Source: Pseudaeromonas paramecii | Lineage (GTDB): Bacteria > Pseudomonadota > Gammaproteobacteria > Enterobacterales > Aeromonadaceae | DNA length: 64,000 nucleotides | Reading direction: 5' to 3' | NCBI RefSeq assembly: GCF_039540575.1 | Contig: NZ_BAABFC010000009.1 | Location: 310,001-374,000, forward strand | Part shown: positions 8,463 to 15,746 of the stretch, one piece after another | How the letters are laid out: every line of letters begins with the position of its first letter | Numbering within the stretch: position 1 is the first letter of the stretch | Position numbers and translations under genes: made by a program | The notes under the pieces: model-generated | The model's input: the letters and a program-made list of their open reading frames with translations, nothing else | Databases searched by the model: none | What the model was told of the DNA's origin: nothing

Positions 8463-9100
8463 GTTGCGCTCCTTGAAAAGAGATGACCGCCAGGCCTTCC
8501 TTGCAGTCCGATTGTCTAGGTTTCACAACAGATACAGCAGCCATCATGCCAATTCTGTATATATCTGGTGATCGATACTAAATTTTGTCAGCATTAAAAA
8601 ATTAAACGCCAGGCAATATTCCCGTGATTCGGCTTCTCAGCATCTTCTGCCGAGATTAGAGAAATAATCAGATTAAGTTCTGATGATTCAGAGGATCATC
8701 CTGGCGTGACCCGACGGGGAGTAAACCTCACAATGCAACAAAATAGCCCACCATTTTGTAGCAACACCACCAAAGTTGCCCATGTCGCCGCCAAATCACC
8801 GAGATAACCACTGGCAAACTCGCTGCAAGACCAGACAATATCTGGCTTGGCGCCCGATTGTGGCCAGGATGGCGCAGAGATGGCACCGTAGCGACAACAC
8901 CACAACAGCGCTAATCGCCAGAGTTTTATTCCATATCATATTGATATATTGAAATGATATATCGTCATTTTTTGTTTGCCAGTTTGGCCCGAATGTTGCG
9001 AAGGCTGGTAGAGTGATGGGTTCCTGCTGGCTCGCCCGGCAGGCTGCAGTTCCCCCACAGTCCCCCTGAACTAGATGAAGAAGAAAAGGAGCGTTCCGCC
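8463..9100. promoter_or_regulatory. 638-bp divergent control region between dgcN and the symporter gene
   Basis: No convincing gene is present. The region is more AT-rich than its surroundings and holds several inverted repeats: ATCAGA/TCTGAT (8667-8684), AGGAT/ATCCT around one base (about 8692-8702), ACAAAAT/ATTTTGT (8738-8759) and ATATCAT/ATGATAT (8933-8960). These are candidate operators for a shared regulator, but no regulator gene lies next to it. An AAGGAG site precedes the symporter ATG. I looked for a glycine riboswitch, common before such transporters, and did not find its core motifs. Confidence 0.45.
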
Positions 9101-10474
9101 ATGGAGGCAATCACCTCATTTATCAACACCCTCAACGGCATCGTCTGGGGCGTCCCCATGCTGGTGCTGATCCTGGGGGTCGGCATCTTCCTGAGCCTGG
9201 GGCTCAAGCTGATGCCGATCCTCAAGCTGGGCACCGGCTTCAAGCTGCTGTGGCAGGGCCGCCAGTCCAGCGACAAGGGGGAGATCCCCCCCTTCCAGGC
9301 CTTGATGACCGCCCTGTCCGCCACCGTGGGCACAGGCAACATCGCCGGGGTAGCCAGCGCCGTGTTCCTCGGCGGTCCGGGTGCCCTGTTCTGGATGTGG
9401 ATGACCGCCCTGGTTGGCATGGCCACCAAGTACGCCGAGGCGGTGCTGGCCCTGCACTACCGGGAAAAGGACAAGAACGGCGCCTACGTCGGCGGCCCCA
9501 TGTACTACATCAAGAACGGCATGGGGGCTAAGTGGGCCTGGCTGGGTGGCCTGTTCGCCCTGTTCGGCGCCCTGGCCGGCTTCGGCATCGGCAATACTGT
9601 GCAGGCCAACTCCATGGCCCAGGTGCTGAACACCAACTTCGGTGTGGCCCCCCTGACCGTGGGGCTGGTGACCATGGTGATCGTGGGCCTGGTGCTCATC
9701 GGCGGCATCAAGCGCATCGGTAAGTTTGCCGGCGCCCTGGTGCCCTTCATGGCGGTGGCCTATATCCTGGGCAGCCTGGTGGTGTTGGCCATCAATGCCC
9801 AGGCCCTGCCCGGCGCCTTTGCCCTCATCTTCCAGGAGGCCTTCACCCCCACCGCCGCCCAGGGTGGCTTCGCCGGTGCCAGCATCTGGATGGCTATCCG
9901 CTTCGGTGTGGCCCGGGGCATCTTCTCCAACGAGGCCGGCCTGGGCTCCGCCCCCATCGCTCACGCCAGTGCCCAGAATCAGGATCCGGTGCGCCAGGGT
10001 CTGGTGGCCATGCTGGGCACCTTCATCGACACCATCATCATCTGCACCATGACGGGTCTGGTCATCATCAGCGCCGGCAGCTGGACCAGCGGTGAAACGG
10101 GGGCGGCCCTGACCTCCCTGGCGTTCTCCTCTGCCCTGCCCAGTGCGGGCAACTATCTGGTGGCCATCGCCCTGGCGCTGTTTGCCTTCACCACCATCAT
10201 CGGCTGGTCCCTGTACGGCGAGCGTTGCGTCACCTACCTGTTCGGCGTCAAGGCGGTGCTGCCCTACCGCATCCTCTGGGTGCTGGCCATTCCGGTGGGC
10301 GCTGGCATGAACCTGGATTTGGTGTGGCTGGTGGCTGACACCCTGAACGCCATGATGGCACTGCCCAACCTCATCGCCCTGCTGGCCCTGAGCCCTGTGG
10401 TATTCCGCCTGACCCGTGCCTACTTTGGCGAAAACGATAGCGACAATGCGTTGGCCGTCGAGGCCGCCGACTAA
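9101..10474 (+). CDS. Sodium:alanine/glycine symporter (AGCS family)
   Basis: A 457-residue multi-pass membrane protein with AGCS signatures: FQALMTALSATVGTGNIAGV, the KYAEAVLALHYREKD segment, GPMYYIKNGMG and FSNEAGLGSAPIAHA. Family members import alanine, glycine or their D-forms with sodium. Downstream alr and the divergent dgcN-dgcA-dat arm suggest that the substrate includes D-alanine, which is inference. The start is preceded by AAGGAG. Confidence 0.92.
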   Translation: MEAITSFINTLNGIVWGVPMLVLILGVGIFLSLGLKLMPILKLGTGFKLLWQGRQSSDKGEIPPFQALMTALSATVGTGNIAGVASAVFLGGPGALFWMWMTALVGMATKYAEAVLALHYREKDKNGAYVGGPMYYIKNGMGAKWAWLGGLFALFGALAGFGIGNTVQANSMAQVLNTNFGVAPLTVGLVTMVIVGLVLIGGIKRIGKFAGALVPFMAVAYILGSLVVLAINAQALPGAFALIFQEAFTPTAAQGGFAGASIWMAIRFGVARGIFSNEAGLGSAPIAHASAQNQDPVRQGLVAMLGTFIDTIIICTMTGLVIISAGSWTSGETGAALTSLAFSSALPSAGNYLVAIALALFAFTTIIGWSLYGERCVTYLFGVKAVLPYRILWVLAIPVGAGMNLDLVWLVADTLNAMMALPNLIALLALSPVVFRLTRAYFGENDSDNALAVEAAD

Positions 10475-10481
10475 CCCGCGT

Positions 10482-10512
10482 GGCCACCCGCGCCCTGTGG
10501 GTGGCCCGCTTT
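10482..10512 (+). terminator. Weak terminator or attenuator between symporter and alr
   Basis: GGCCACCC (10482-10489) and GGGTGGCC (10499-10506) form an 8-bp stem with a 9-base loop, followed only by a pyrimidine-rich tail. It may lower read-through from the symporter gene into alr rather than end transcription completely. Confidence 0.4.
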
Positions 10513-10546
10513 CTCTTCACCTCTGATCTGTTGTACAGGAGGTTCC

Positions 10547-11638
10547 ATGCTTACCGCCGAAGCCAGCCTGGATCTGGCCGCCCTGCGTCATAACCTGCAT
10601 GTCCTGCGTGGCCGCGCCCCCGGCGCCAAGCTGGTGGCCGTGGTCAAGGCCGATGCCTATGGCCATGGGGTGGCCGGCCTGCTGCCGGCGCTGGCCGAGG
10701 CCGATGCCCTCGCCGTGGCCCGCCTCGAAGAGGGGCTCCATCTGCGCAAGCTGGGAGTGACGCGCCCCATACTGCTGCTGGAAGGGTGTTTTTGCGCCGC
10801 AGATCTGCAGCTGGCCGCCCAACAGGAGCTGCACAGCCTGATCCACAGTCCGGAGCAGCTCGCGGCTGTGCTAGCTCACCCCCTGCCCAAGCCGCTGCAT
10901 GCCTGGATCAAGCTGGATACCGGCATGCACCGGTTGGGCTTCTTGCCGGAGCAGCTGGGCGACATCCACGCTCAGCTGGCCGCCTGTCCCTGGGTGGCGG
11001 ACGAGATAGGGGTCGCCAGCCACTTCAGCTGTGCCGACGAGCCCGGCTCCGCCAGCACCCAGACACAGCTGGCCTGCTTCATATCGGCCACCGCGGACTT
11101 CCCTGGGCCCAAGAGCCTGGCCAACTCCGCCGGCCTGCTCTATTGGCCCGGCAGCCAGTTCGACTGGATCCGTCCCGGCATCGCCCTGTACGGCATAGCG
11201 CCGGACGGCCAGCGCTGCGGCGCGGATGAAGGGCTGCGCCCCGTGATGAGCCTCCGTTCCCGGCTGATCGCGGTGCGGGATCACCCCGCCGGCGCACCGG
11301 TGAGCTATGGGGAGAAGTGGTGCTCGGATCGCCCCACCCGCCTAGGCGTGGTGGCCATGGGTTATGGCGACGGCTACCCGCGCAGCACCGCCAGCGGCAC
11401 CCCTGTGCTGGTCAATGGCCGCCGGGTCCCCCTGGTGGGCAGCGTCTGCATGGACATGCTGATGGTGGATCTGGGGCCGGATGCCCAGGATCAGGTGGGG
11501 GATCCCGTGCTGTTATGGGGCCCGGAGTTGCCGGTGGAAGAGGTGGCCCGCCATACCGGTACCATCCCCTATGAGCTGGTGATCAAGCTCACCCCCAGGG
11601 TGGTGCGCACCTACCGGGATTCGGATCGGGAGCGTTAA
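10547..11638 (+). CDS. alr: Alanine racemase
   Basis: PLP-dependent racemase that interconverts L- and D-alanine for peptidoglycan synthesis or D-alanine catabolism. The 363-residue product has the PLP lysine in VAVVKADAYGHG (Lys34), the fold-III barrel with KLDTGMHRLGF and NSAGLL, the catalytic tyrosine in APVSYGEKW and VCMDMLMVDLG. CAGGAGG lies just before the ATG. It follows an alanine symporter by 72 bp, as catabolic dadX-type racemases often accompany transport genes, so it may be the catabolic isozyme. Whether another alr exists cannot be told here. Confidence 0.93.
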   Translation: MLTAEASLDLAALRHNLHVLRGRAPGAKLVAVVKADAYGHGVAGLLPALAEADALAVARLEEGLHLRKLGVTRPILLLEGCFCAADLQLAAQQELHSLIHSPEQLAAVLAHPLPKPLHAWIKLDTGMHRLGFLPEQLGDIHAQLAACPWVADEIGVASHFSCADEPGSASTQTQLACFISATADFPGPKSLANSAGLLYWPGSQFDWIRPGIALYGIAPDGQRCGADEGLRPVMSLRSRLIAVRDHPAGAPVSYGEKWCSDRPTRLGVVAMGYGDGYPRSTASGTPVLVNGRRVPLVGSVCMDMLMVDLGPDAQDQVGDPVLLWGPELPVEEVARHTGTIPYELVIKLTPRVVRTYRDSDRER

Positions 11639-11649
11639 GCGCCGCCGAG

Positions 11650-11686
11650 CCAACGAAAAAACAAAAGGCGCCAATGCGCCTCTTTG
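11650..11686 (-). terminator. Terminator after the first PEP-CTERM gene
   Basis: On the minus strand AGGCGC and GCGCCT form a short stem with loop ATTG, followed by TTTTGTTTTTT. It lies between the converging alr (plus) and PEP-CTERM (minus) genes and may serve both. Confidence 0.7.
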
Positions 11687-11726
11687 TCCAGGCAGGTCCC
11701 CCCGCCGGTCACACACACAATGCGGT

Positions 11727-12281
11727 TTAAGCCGGCAGCGCCATGCCCGCGCCCCGACGTCGACGGGAGAGCCCCAGCAAGGCACCGGCGCCCAGCAACA
11801 GCAGAGCCCATTGGCTGGGTTCGGGGACGGCAGCTGTGAGGGTAGGCAAGGTCGCTTCGAATCCAAGTGAATAAGCAGACTGAATCGTCATATAGCTTAC
11901 TCCTGTGAACAAGGTGCCTGGCAGCAGATCCGTATCCAATGACCAGGACATGGATGGCCAAGACCAAACCTGACGCATGCTGTAGCTCTGTATTAGGCCT
12001 GAAGCACCGTAGACTGCGACATTCACAGCATCGAATTCGTAAAAGGAATTAGCTTCAAAGCTGTTGAAGCTAAACAAGCCATTGAGGTTACTGAGTTTCA
12101 CCAACGAATTGACATATTCTGAGTCCGCAGCAAAAAGCCCGTCCGCAAAGTAGTTTCCCCCGCCAATCAATGCCCCTTCGGTGGTACTGGCCACAAAGCC
12201 ATTATCCAGATACAGCACATCCGCCCGGGCCACGCCCATGGTCAGCAGCAACCCCAACATGATCTTCTTTAACACGTTCAT
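11727..12281 (-). CDS. PEP-CTERM sorting-domain protein (first copy type)
   Basis: A 184-residue secreted protein. It has an N-terminal signal peptide (MNVLKKIMLGLLLTMGVARA), a Tyr/Ser/Phe-rich beta-type central region without a family I recognise, and a C-terminal sorting signal: VPEP, then a hydrophobic helix (WALLLLGAGALLGL), then RRRR. Such tails are cleaved by exosortase, and the proteins go to the outer surface or exopolysaccharide. No exosortase gene is in the window. The gene stands alone between alr and the DMT gene, with its own terminator. Confidence 0.85.
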   Translation of the reverse strand: MNVLKKIMLGLLLTMGVARADVLYLDNGFVASTTEGALIGGGNYFADGLFAADSEYVNSLVKLSNLNGLFSFNSFEANSFYEFDAVNVAVYGASGLIQSYSMRQVWSWPSMSWSLDTDLLPGTLFTGVSYMTIQSAYSLGFEATLPTLTAAVPEPSQWALLLLGAGALLGLSRRRRGAGMALPA

Positions 12282-12339
12282 ATCTCCAATTGACGCCCAT
12301 CATTGGGCGGTCACAGCCTAGTCGGCTGGAGACAGGGTG

Positions 12340-12375
12340 CAACAAAAATCCCGCGTCCTTGGCGCGGGATCACAA
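12340..12375 (-). terminator. Terminator after the second DMT transporter gene
   Basis: On the minus strand ATCCCGCG and CGCGGGAT form an 8-bp stem with a 7-base loop, followed by a T-run. It lies about 90 bp after the transporter stop. Confidence 0.8.
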
Positions 12376-12459
12376 AAGATTCAAATGAGAAGGTTTTCCT
12401 GAGGGCGATCCGCTCGGCCCTGGGTGCCCGAACCCGTCCGCCGACGCAGATCCGGCAGG

Positions 12460-13371
12460 CTAGCCCACCTCCGGCACCGCCTGAGCCTTGCGCCCGGGCC
12501 GCCATTGCCCCAACAGCACGCCCCCCAGGATCAGCAGGGCCGCCAGACCCTGCAGCGGACTTAAGGCCTCCCCCAGGGCCAGCCAGCCCATCAGAATGGC
12601 CAGCAAGGGCACCAGGTTAATGCTCATGGCCGCCTCGGCGGCGGGCAGGGTGCGCATGGCCAGGTTATACAAGCCGAAGCCCCCCAGGCTGACGATGCCC
12701 CCCAAATACAACACGCACAGCCAGGCCGACCAGGGCACCTGACTCCAGTGATCCGTCCCAGCGAGCCAGGCCCCCGGCAGGAAGAAGAGGATGCCCAGCA
12801 GGTTCTGGCTGCCGGTGAGCCACCAGGTGTCGTAGCGGCTGCTCATGCGCTTGAGGATCACCATGTAGCTGGCGATGCAGAGCATGGCCAGCAGCTGCAA
12901 GCTGTTGCCCAACAAGGGATTGGGGGCCGCCTGATCCGCCGAGGCCCCCAACGAGAGCAGCCCCACGCCGATGAGCGAACAGCACAGCCCCAGCAGGGCC
13001 GGCAGGCTCAACCGCTCTTTGAGCCACCACCAGGCCAGCAGGGCGACAAACAGCGGCGCCATGGCGGCTATGGTGCCGGCCTGAGCCGAGGTGGTAAACC
13101 GAATGGCCTGGGTCTCGCAGGTAAAATAGATGCAGGGCTGCAACAGGCCCAGCAGCAACAACCAGCGGCCATCCCCCTGACGGTAGGCCGGCTTAGGCAG
13201 CCGGCGCCAGAAGGGCAGCAGCACCAGGGACGCCAGCACCATGCGCAGCCAGATCAGCTGATTGGGGGAGAAATAACTCAGGGAGGTCTTGGTGGCGGCA
13301 TAGGAGCTGCCCCACAGCAGCACGGAGCCTGCCAGGGCCAGCCAGGCCCAGCCGCGGGTCATGGTTTGCAT
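12460..13371 (-). CDS. EamA/DMT-superfamily transporter
   Basis: About ten membrane helices in two EamA repeats; the start MQTMTRGWAWLALAGSVLLW and SSYAATKTSLSYFSPNQLIW are typical of the family. The longer frame begins at 13416, but the ATG at 13371 gives the usual short lead, so 303 residues are proposed. The substrate is unknown. It lies directly after an AraC-type regulator on the same strand, and such pairs often mean that the regulator senses the exported compound. Confidence 0.85.
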   Translation of the reverse strand: MQTMTRGWAWLALAGSVLLWGSSYAATKTSLSYFSPNQLIWLRMVLASLVLLPFWRRLPKPAYRQGDGRWLLLLGLLQPCIYFTCETQAIRFTTSAQAGTIAAMAPLFVALLAWWWLKERLSLPALLGLCCSLIGVGLLSLGASADQAAPNPLLGNSLQLLAMLCIASYMVILKRMSSRYDTWWLTGSQNLLGILFFLPGAWLAGTDHWSQVPWSAWLCVLYLGGIVSLGGFGLYNLAMRTLPAAEAAMSINLVPLLAILMGWLALGEALSPLQGLAALLILGGVLLGQWRPGRKAQAVPEVG

Positions 13372-13449
13372 CTTGTACTTACCTGTACAACGTAAAACAG
13401 GCGGCCATGCTAGCAAGGGTGGCGGAGCGGATCTGGTACGAAATTGTCG

Positions 13450-14244
13450 TCACAGGCCCTTTTGGTACTGGGCCGGGGTGGCGCCGACGATGGCGGTGAA
13501 GTGGCGAGTGAAGTGGCTCTGATCGCTAAAGCCCAGCTCCACCGCCACCTGAACTATGGGCGCGCCGGCCCGCAGCGCCGTCTTGGCCAGCTCGATGCGC
13601 TGCTGCAGCTGATAGCGGTGGGGCGGCAGCCCCAGCTCGGCGCCGAACCGCCGATTGAGATAGGAGGGACTGAGCCCCAGAGCCTGACTCAGATGGGTCA
13701 ATGAGAGCTCCTGGGGCTGGCACAGCAGGGCCTGAGCCCGCGCCAGCCAGGGGCTGGGCGTCCTATCCGCCGACGGCGACTGGGCCGGCCAGCAGGCCAG
13801 AACCTCGGCCATCTGCGCCAGCCAGCCTTGCCGCCATTCATCCAGCGACTCGCCGCGCTGCAGCAAGCCGGGCAGGCGAGTCGCCAAGGCCCGCAAGGCG
13901 GCAAACGCCTCCGGCTGCGACCAGACCACCTGGCAGGGCGACCGGGCGGTGAGCCCCGGCAGCCAGACCGGATCCAGATAGAACATCCAGTAGCCCAACG
14001 GCGCCTCCCCCTGGGGATTGCAGTCGTGCACCGCCTGGGGCGGGATCAGCACCAGATCCCCGGCCCCGGCCTGCCAGCAGGCCTCCCCCAGCTCGAAGTG
14101 GGTCTGCCCCTCCAGCACCAGCCCTAATGACCAGACCGGATGGGTGTGGCGGGCGAAGGTCTGGCGGGCATAGCGGGCCCGGCGCAGCTCCAGCCCCGGC
14201 AGGGCCGGGGTGCGCCAGAAACGGACTTGGCGGCGCAGGCTCAT
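13450..14244 (-). CDS. AraC-family transcriptional regulator
   Basis: A 264-residue regulator. An N-terminal cupin-like ligand-binding half is visible (RQTFARHTHPVWSLGLVLEG, PPQAVHDCNPQGE). The C-terminal half has the two helix-turn-helix motifs, with LSQALGLSPSYLNRRF and VAVELGFSDQSHFTRHFTAI matching the AraC signature. It starts one base after the dGTPase-like gene's stop and is followed by the DMT transporter. The three may form one transcript, with the transporter as the likely target. Confidence 0.9.
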   Translation of the reverse strand: MSLRRQVRFWRTPALPGLELRRARYARQTFARHTHPVWSLGLVLEGQTHFELGEACWQAGAGDLVLIPPQAVHDCNPQGEAPLGYWMFYLDPVWLPGLTARSPCQVVWSQPEAFAALRALATRLPGLLQRGESLDEWRQGWLAQMAEVLACWPAQSPSADRTPSPWLARAQALLCQPQELSLTHLSQALGLSPSYLNRRFGAELGLPPHRYQLQQRIELAKTALRAGAPIVQVAVELGFSDQSHFTRHFTAIVGATPAQYQKGL

Positions 14245-14245
14245 C

Positions 14246-15622
14246 TTACCAGGGCTCGAAGATGGAGCCGTTGCCCGGCAGGAACAGCCGCTGATAGATG
14301 GCGGTGGCCTCGCCGTCGCTCATGCTGGCGATGTAGTCGCAGACGGTACGGTGCAGCGAGTGGCCGCAGCCCGGCTCGATACGTGCCGACAGGCTGCGGG
14401 GCAGCAGATCCTTGGGGTTGTCGCGAAACGCCTCGAACAGCTCGGCGATGATCTGCTGGCCCTTGTATTCCAGGGTACGGATCCGCGGCTGGGCGATGAC
14501 CTGATCGAACACATAGCCCTTGAGCTGGCGCAGGATCTCAGCCCCCTCAGGTTTGAGCTGCATCTGGTAATCCAACAGTGGATGGTCGAACAGCCCCAGC
14601 TCCACCGGCACCGTCTGGGTCACCAGAAAGTGGACCAGGTTGGTGATAGCCTGCTTGAGCAGCCGCGGCTCACCGCTGGCGATGCGGCTGACGTAGTAGT
14701 CCGCCTCCCGTCGCTTGCGGCCCTGCTCCAGGGCCGGCACCCGGCGCAGCAGCTCATCCAGATCCGCCACCACCTGCTGGGGGCTCAGCAGCCCCACCGC
14801 CAGGGCGTCCTCCAGATCGTGCACCCCGTAGGCGATGTCATCCGCCAGCTCCATGATGCTGCAATCCAGGCTCTTGTAGCGGGCCCGCAGCCCCTTGATG
14901 GGGATGCCCGCCTCCACCTTCTCCACCTCCTGGGGGGTGATGAAGCGGCGGCGATCGGCCTCACTGAAGGGCGCCACCAGCCAGTCCCGCACCGCCGCCT
15001 CGTCATCCAGCAGGCACTTGGGCGGATGCCAGGCCGTCAGGTTGCGGGGTACCCGTTCTGGCCGGCTGGGGTAGTCCGGCGCCACCTCGGCAAACAGCAC
15101 GGGGTATTTGACCACCGCCAGCAGGCTGCGGCGGGTGAGGTCGTAGCCATAGCCGTCCGAATACTCCCCCAGCTTGGTGAGCAGCCGCAGGGTCTGGCCG
15201 TTGCCCTCGAAGCCGCCGTGATCCAGCATGAAGTAGTTGAGGATCTTCTCGCCGTTGTGACCAAAGGCCGGGTGGCCGATGTCATGGGCCAGGCAGGCGG
15301 TCTCGATGAGGTGCTCCGGCGGCAGCCAGGGCACCCAGTGACTCCATTCGGCACGGCCGCTGAACCACAAGAGGCGATCCGCCAGGGTGGCGCCTATCTG
15401 TGCCACCTCCAGGGAGTGGGTCAAGCGGGTGCGGAAAAACTCGTTCTCCCCTACCCCCACCACCTGGGTCTTGCCCTGCAGGCGGCGAAAGGCGGCGGAA
15501 TGGGTCAGGCGGCTGCGATCGATCCGCGCCAGAAAATGAAAGGCGGCCCACGGGCTGCTGATGCCGACGGCATCACTGGAACGACGATCCCCCCATTCGG
15601 GGCCACAGGTCACTGCATTCAC
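14246..15622 (-). CDS. dGTPase-like HD-domain triphosphohydrolase
   Basis: A 458-residue protein of the deoxyguanosinetriphosphate triphosphohydrolase family. HD-domain metal ligands are visible in RLTHSLEVAQIG, ACLAHDIGHPAFGHNGEK and SIMELADDIAYGVHDLEDAL. The family hydrolyses dNTPs to nucleoside and triphosphate; some members limit phage growth by draining dNTPs. CAGGAGG precedes the ATG. Its stop is separated by one base from the AraC start, an unusual pairing that suggests cotranscription but gives no obvious joint function. Confidence 0.88.
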   Translation of the reverse strand: MNAVTCGPEWGDRRSSDAVGISSPWAAFHFLARIDRSRLTHSAAFRRLQGKTQVVGVGENEFFRTRLTHSLEVAQIGATLADRLLWFSGRAEWSHWVPWLPPEHLIETACLAHDIGHPAFGHNGEKILNYFMLDHGGFEGNGQTLRLLTKLGEYSDGYGYDLTRRSLLAVVKYPVLFAEVAPDYPSRPERVPRNLTAWHPPKCLLDDEAAVRDWLVAPFSEADRRRFITPQEVEKVEAGIPIKGLRARYKSLDCSIMELADDIAYGVHDLEDALAVGLLSPQQVVADLDELLRRVPALEQGRKRREADYYVSRIASGEPRLLKQAITNLVHFLVTQTVPVELGLFDHPLLDYQMQLKPEGAEILRQLKGYVFDQVIAQPRIRTLEYKGQQIIAELFEAFRDNPKDLLPRSLSARIEPGCGHSLHRTVCDYIASMSDGEATAIYQRLFLPGNGSIFEPW

Positions 15623-15700
15623 GGCTCACCTCCTGTTGCGAGGGCTCCAGCATAAAGTAGCCAGCCAGCCGATGCCACGCCTGCCGGCTCGATCTGCCGG

Positions 15701-15727
15701 CAAAAAAACGGGGGGCCCAAGCCCCCC
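15701..15727 (-). terminator. Terminator after the large lipoprotein gene
   Basis: On the minus strand GGGGGGC and GCCCCCC form a 7-bp stem with a 4-base loop, followed by seven T. It lies about 20 bases after the lipoprotein stop. Confidence 0.85.
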
Positions 15728-15746
15728 ATGGTCACCATCGTCGCCC

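Noticed and set aside
4940..8486. Long plus-strand frames opposite the carbonic-anhydrase-like gene, dat, dgcA and dgcN
   Set aside because: The minus-strand frames carry clear catalytic motifs and ribosome sites; the plus frames do not.
8980..9100. Glycine riboswitch before the alanine/glycine symporter
   Set aside because: Looked for because it is common upstream of such genes, but the conserved aptamer core was not found.
8796..9110. Possible 104-residue minus-strand protein in the region upstream of the symporter
   Set aside because: No ribosome site or family similarity, and it overlaps the symporter start; the region is better read as control DNA.
14210..15655. 481-codon plus-strand frame opposite the dGTPase-like gene
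   Set aside because: The HD motifs are on the minus strand; the plus frame is compositional.
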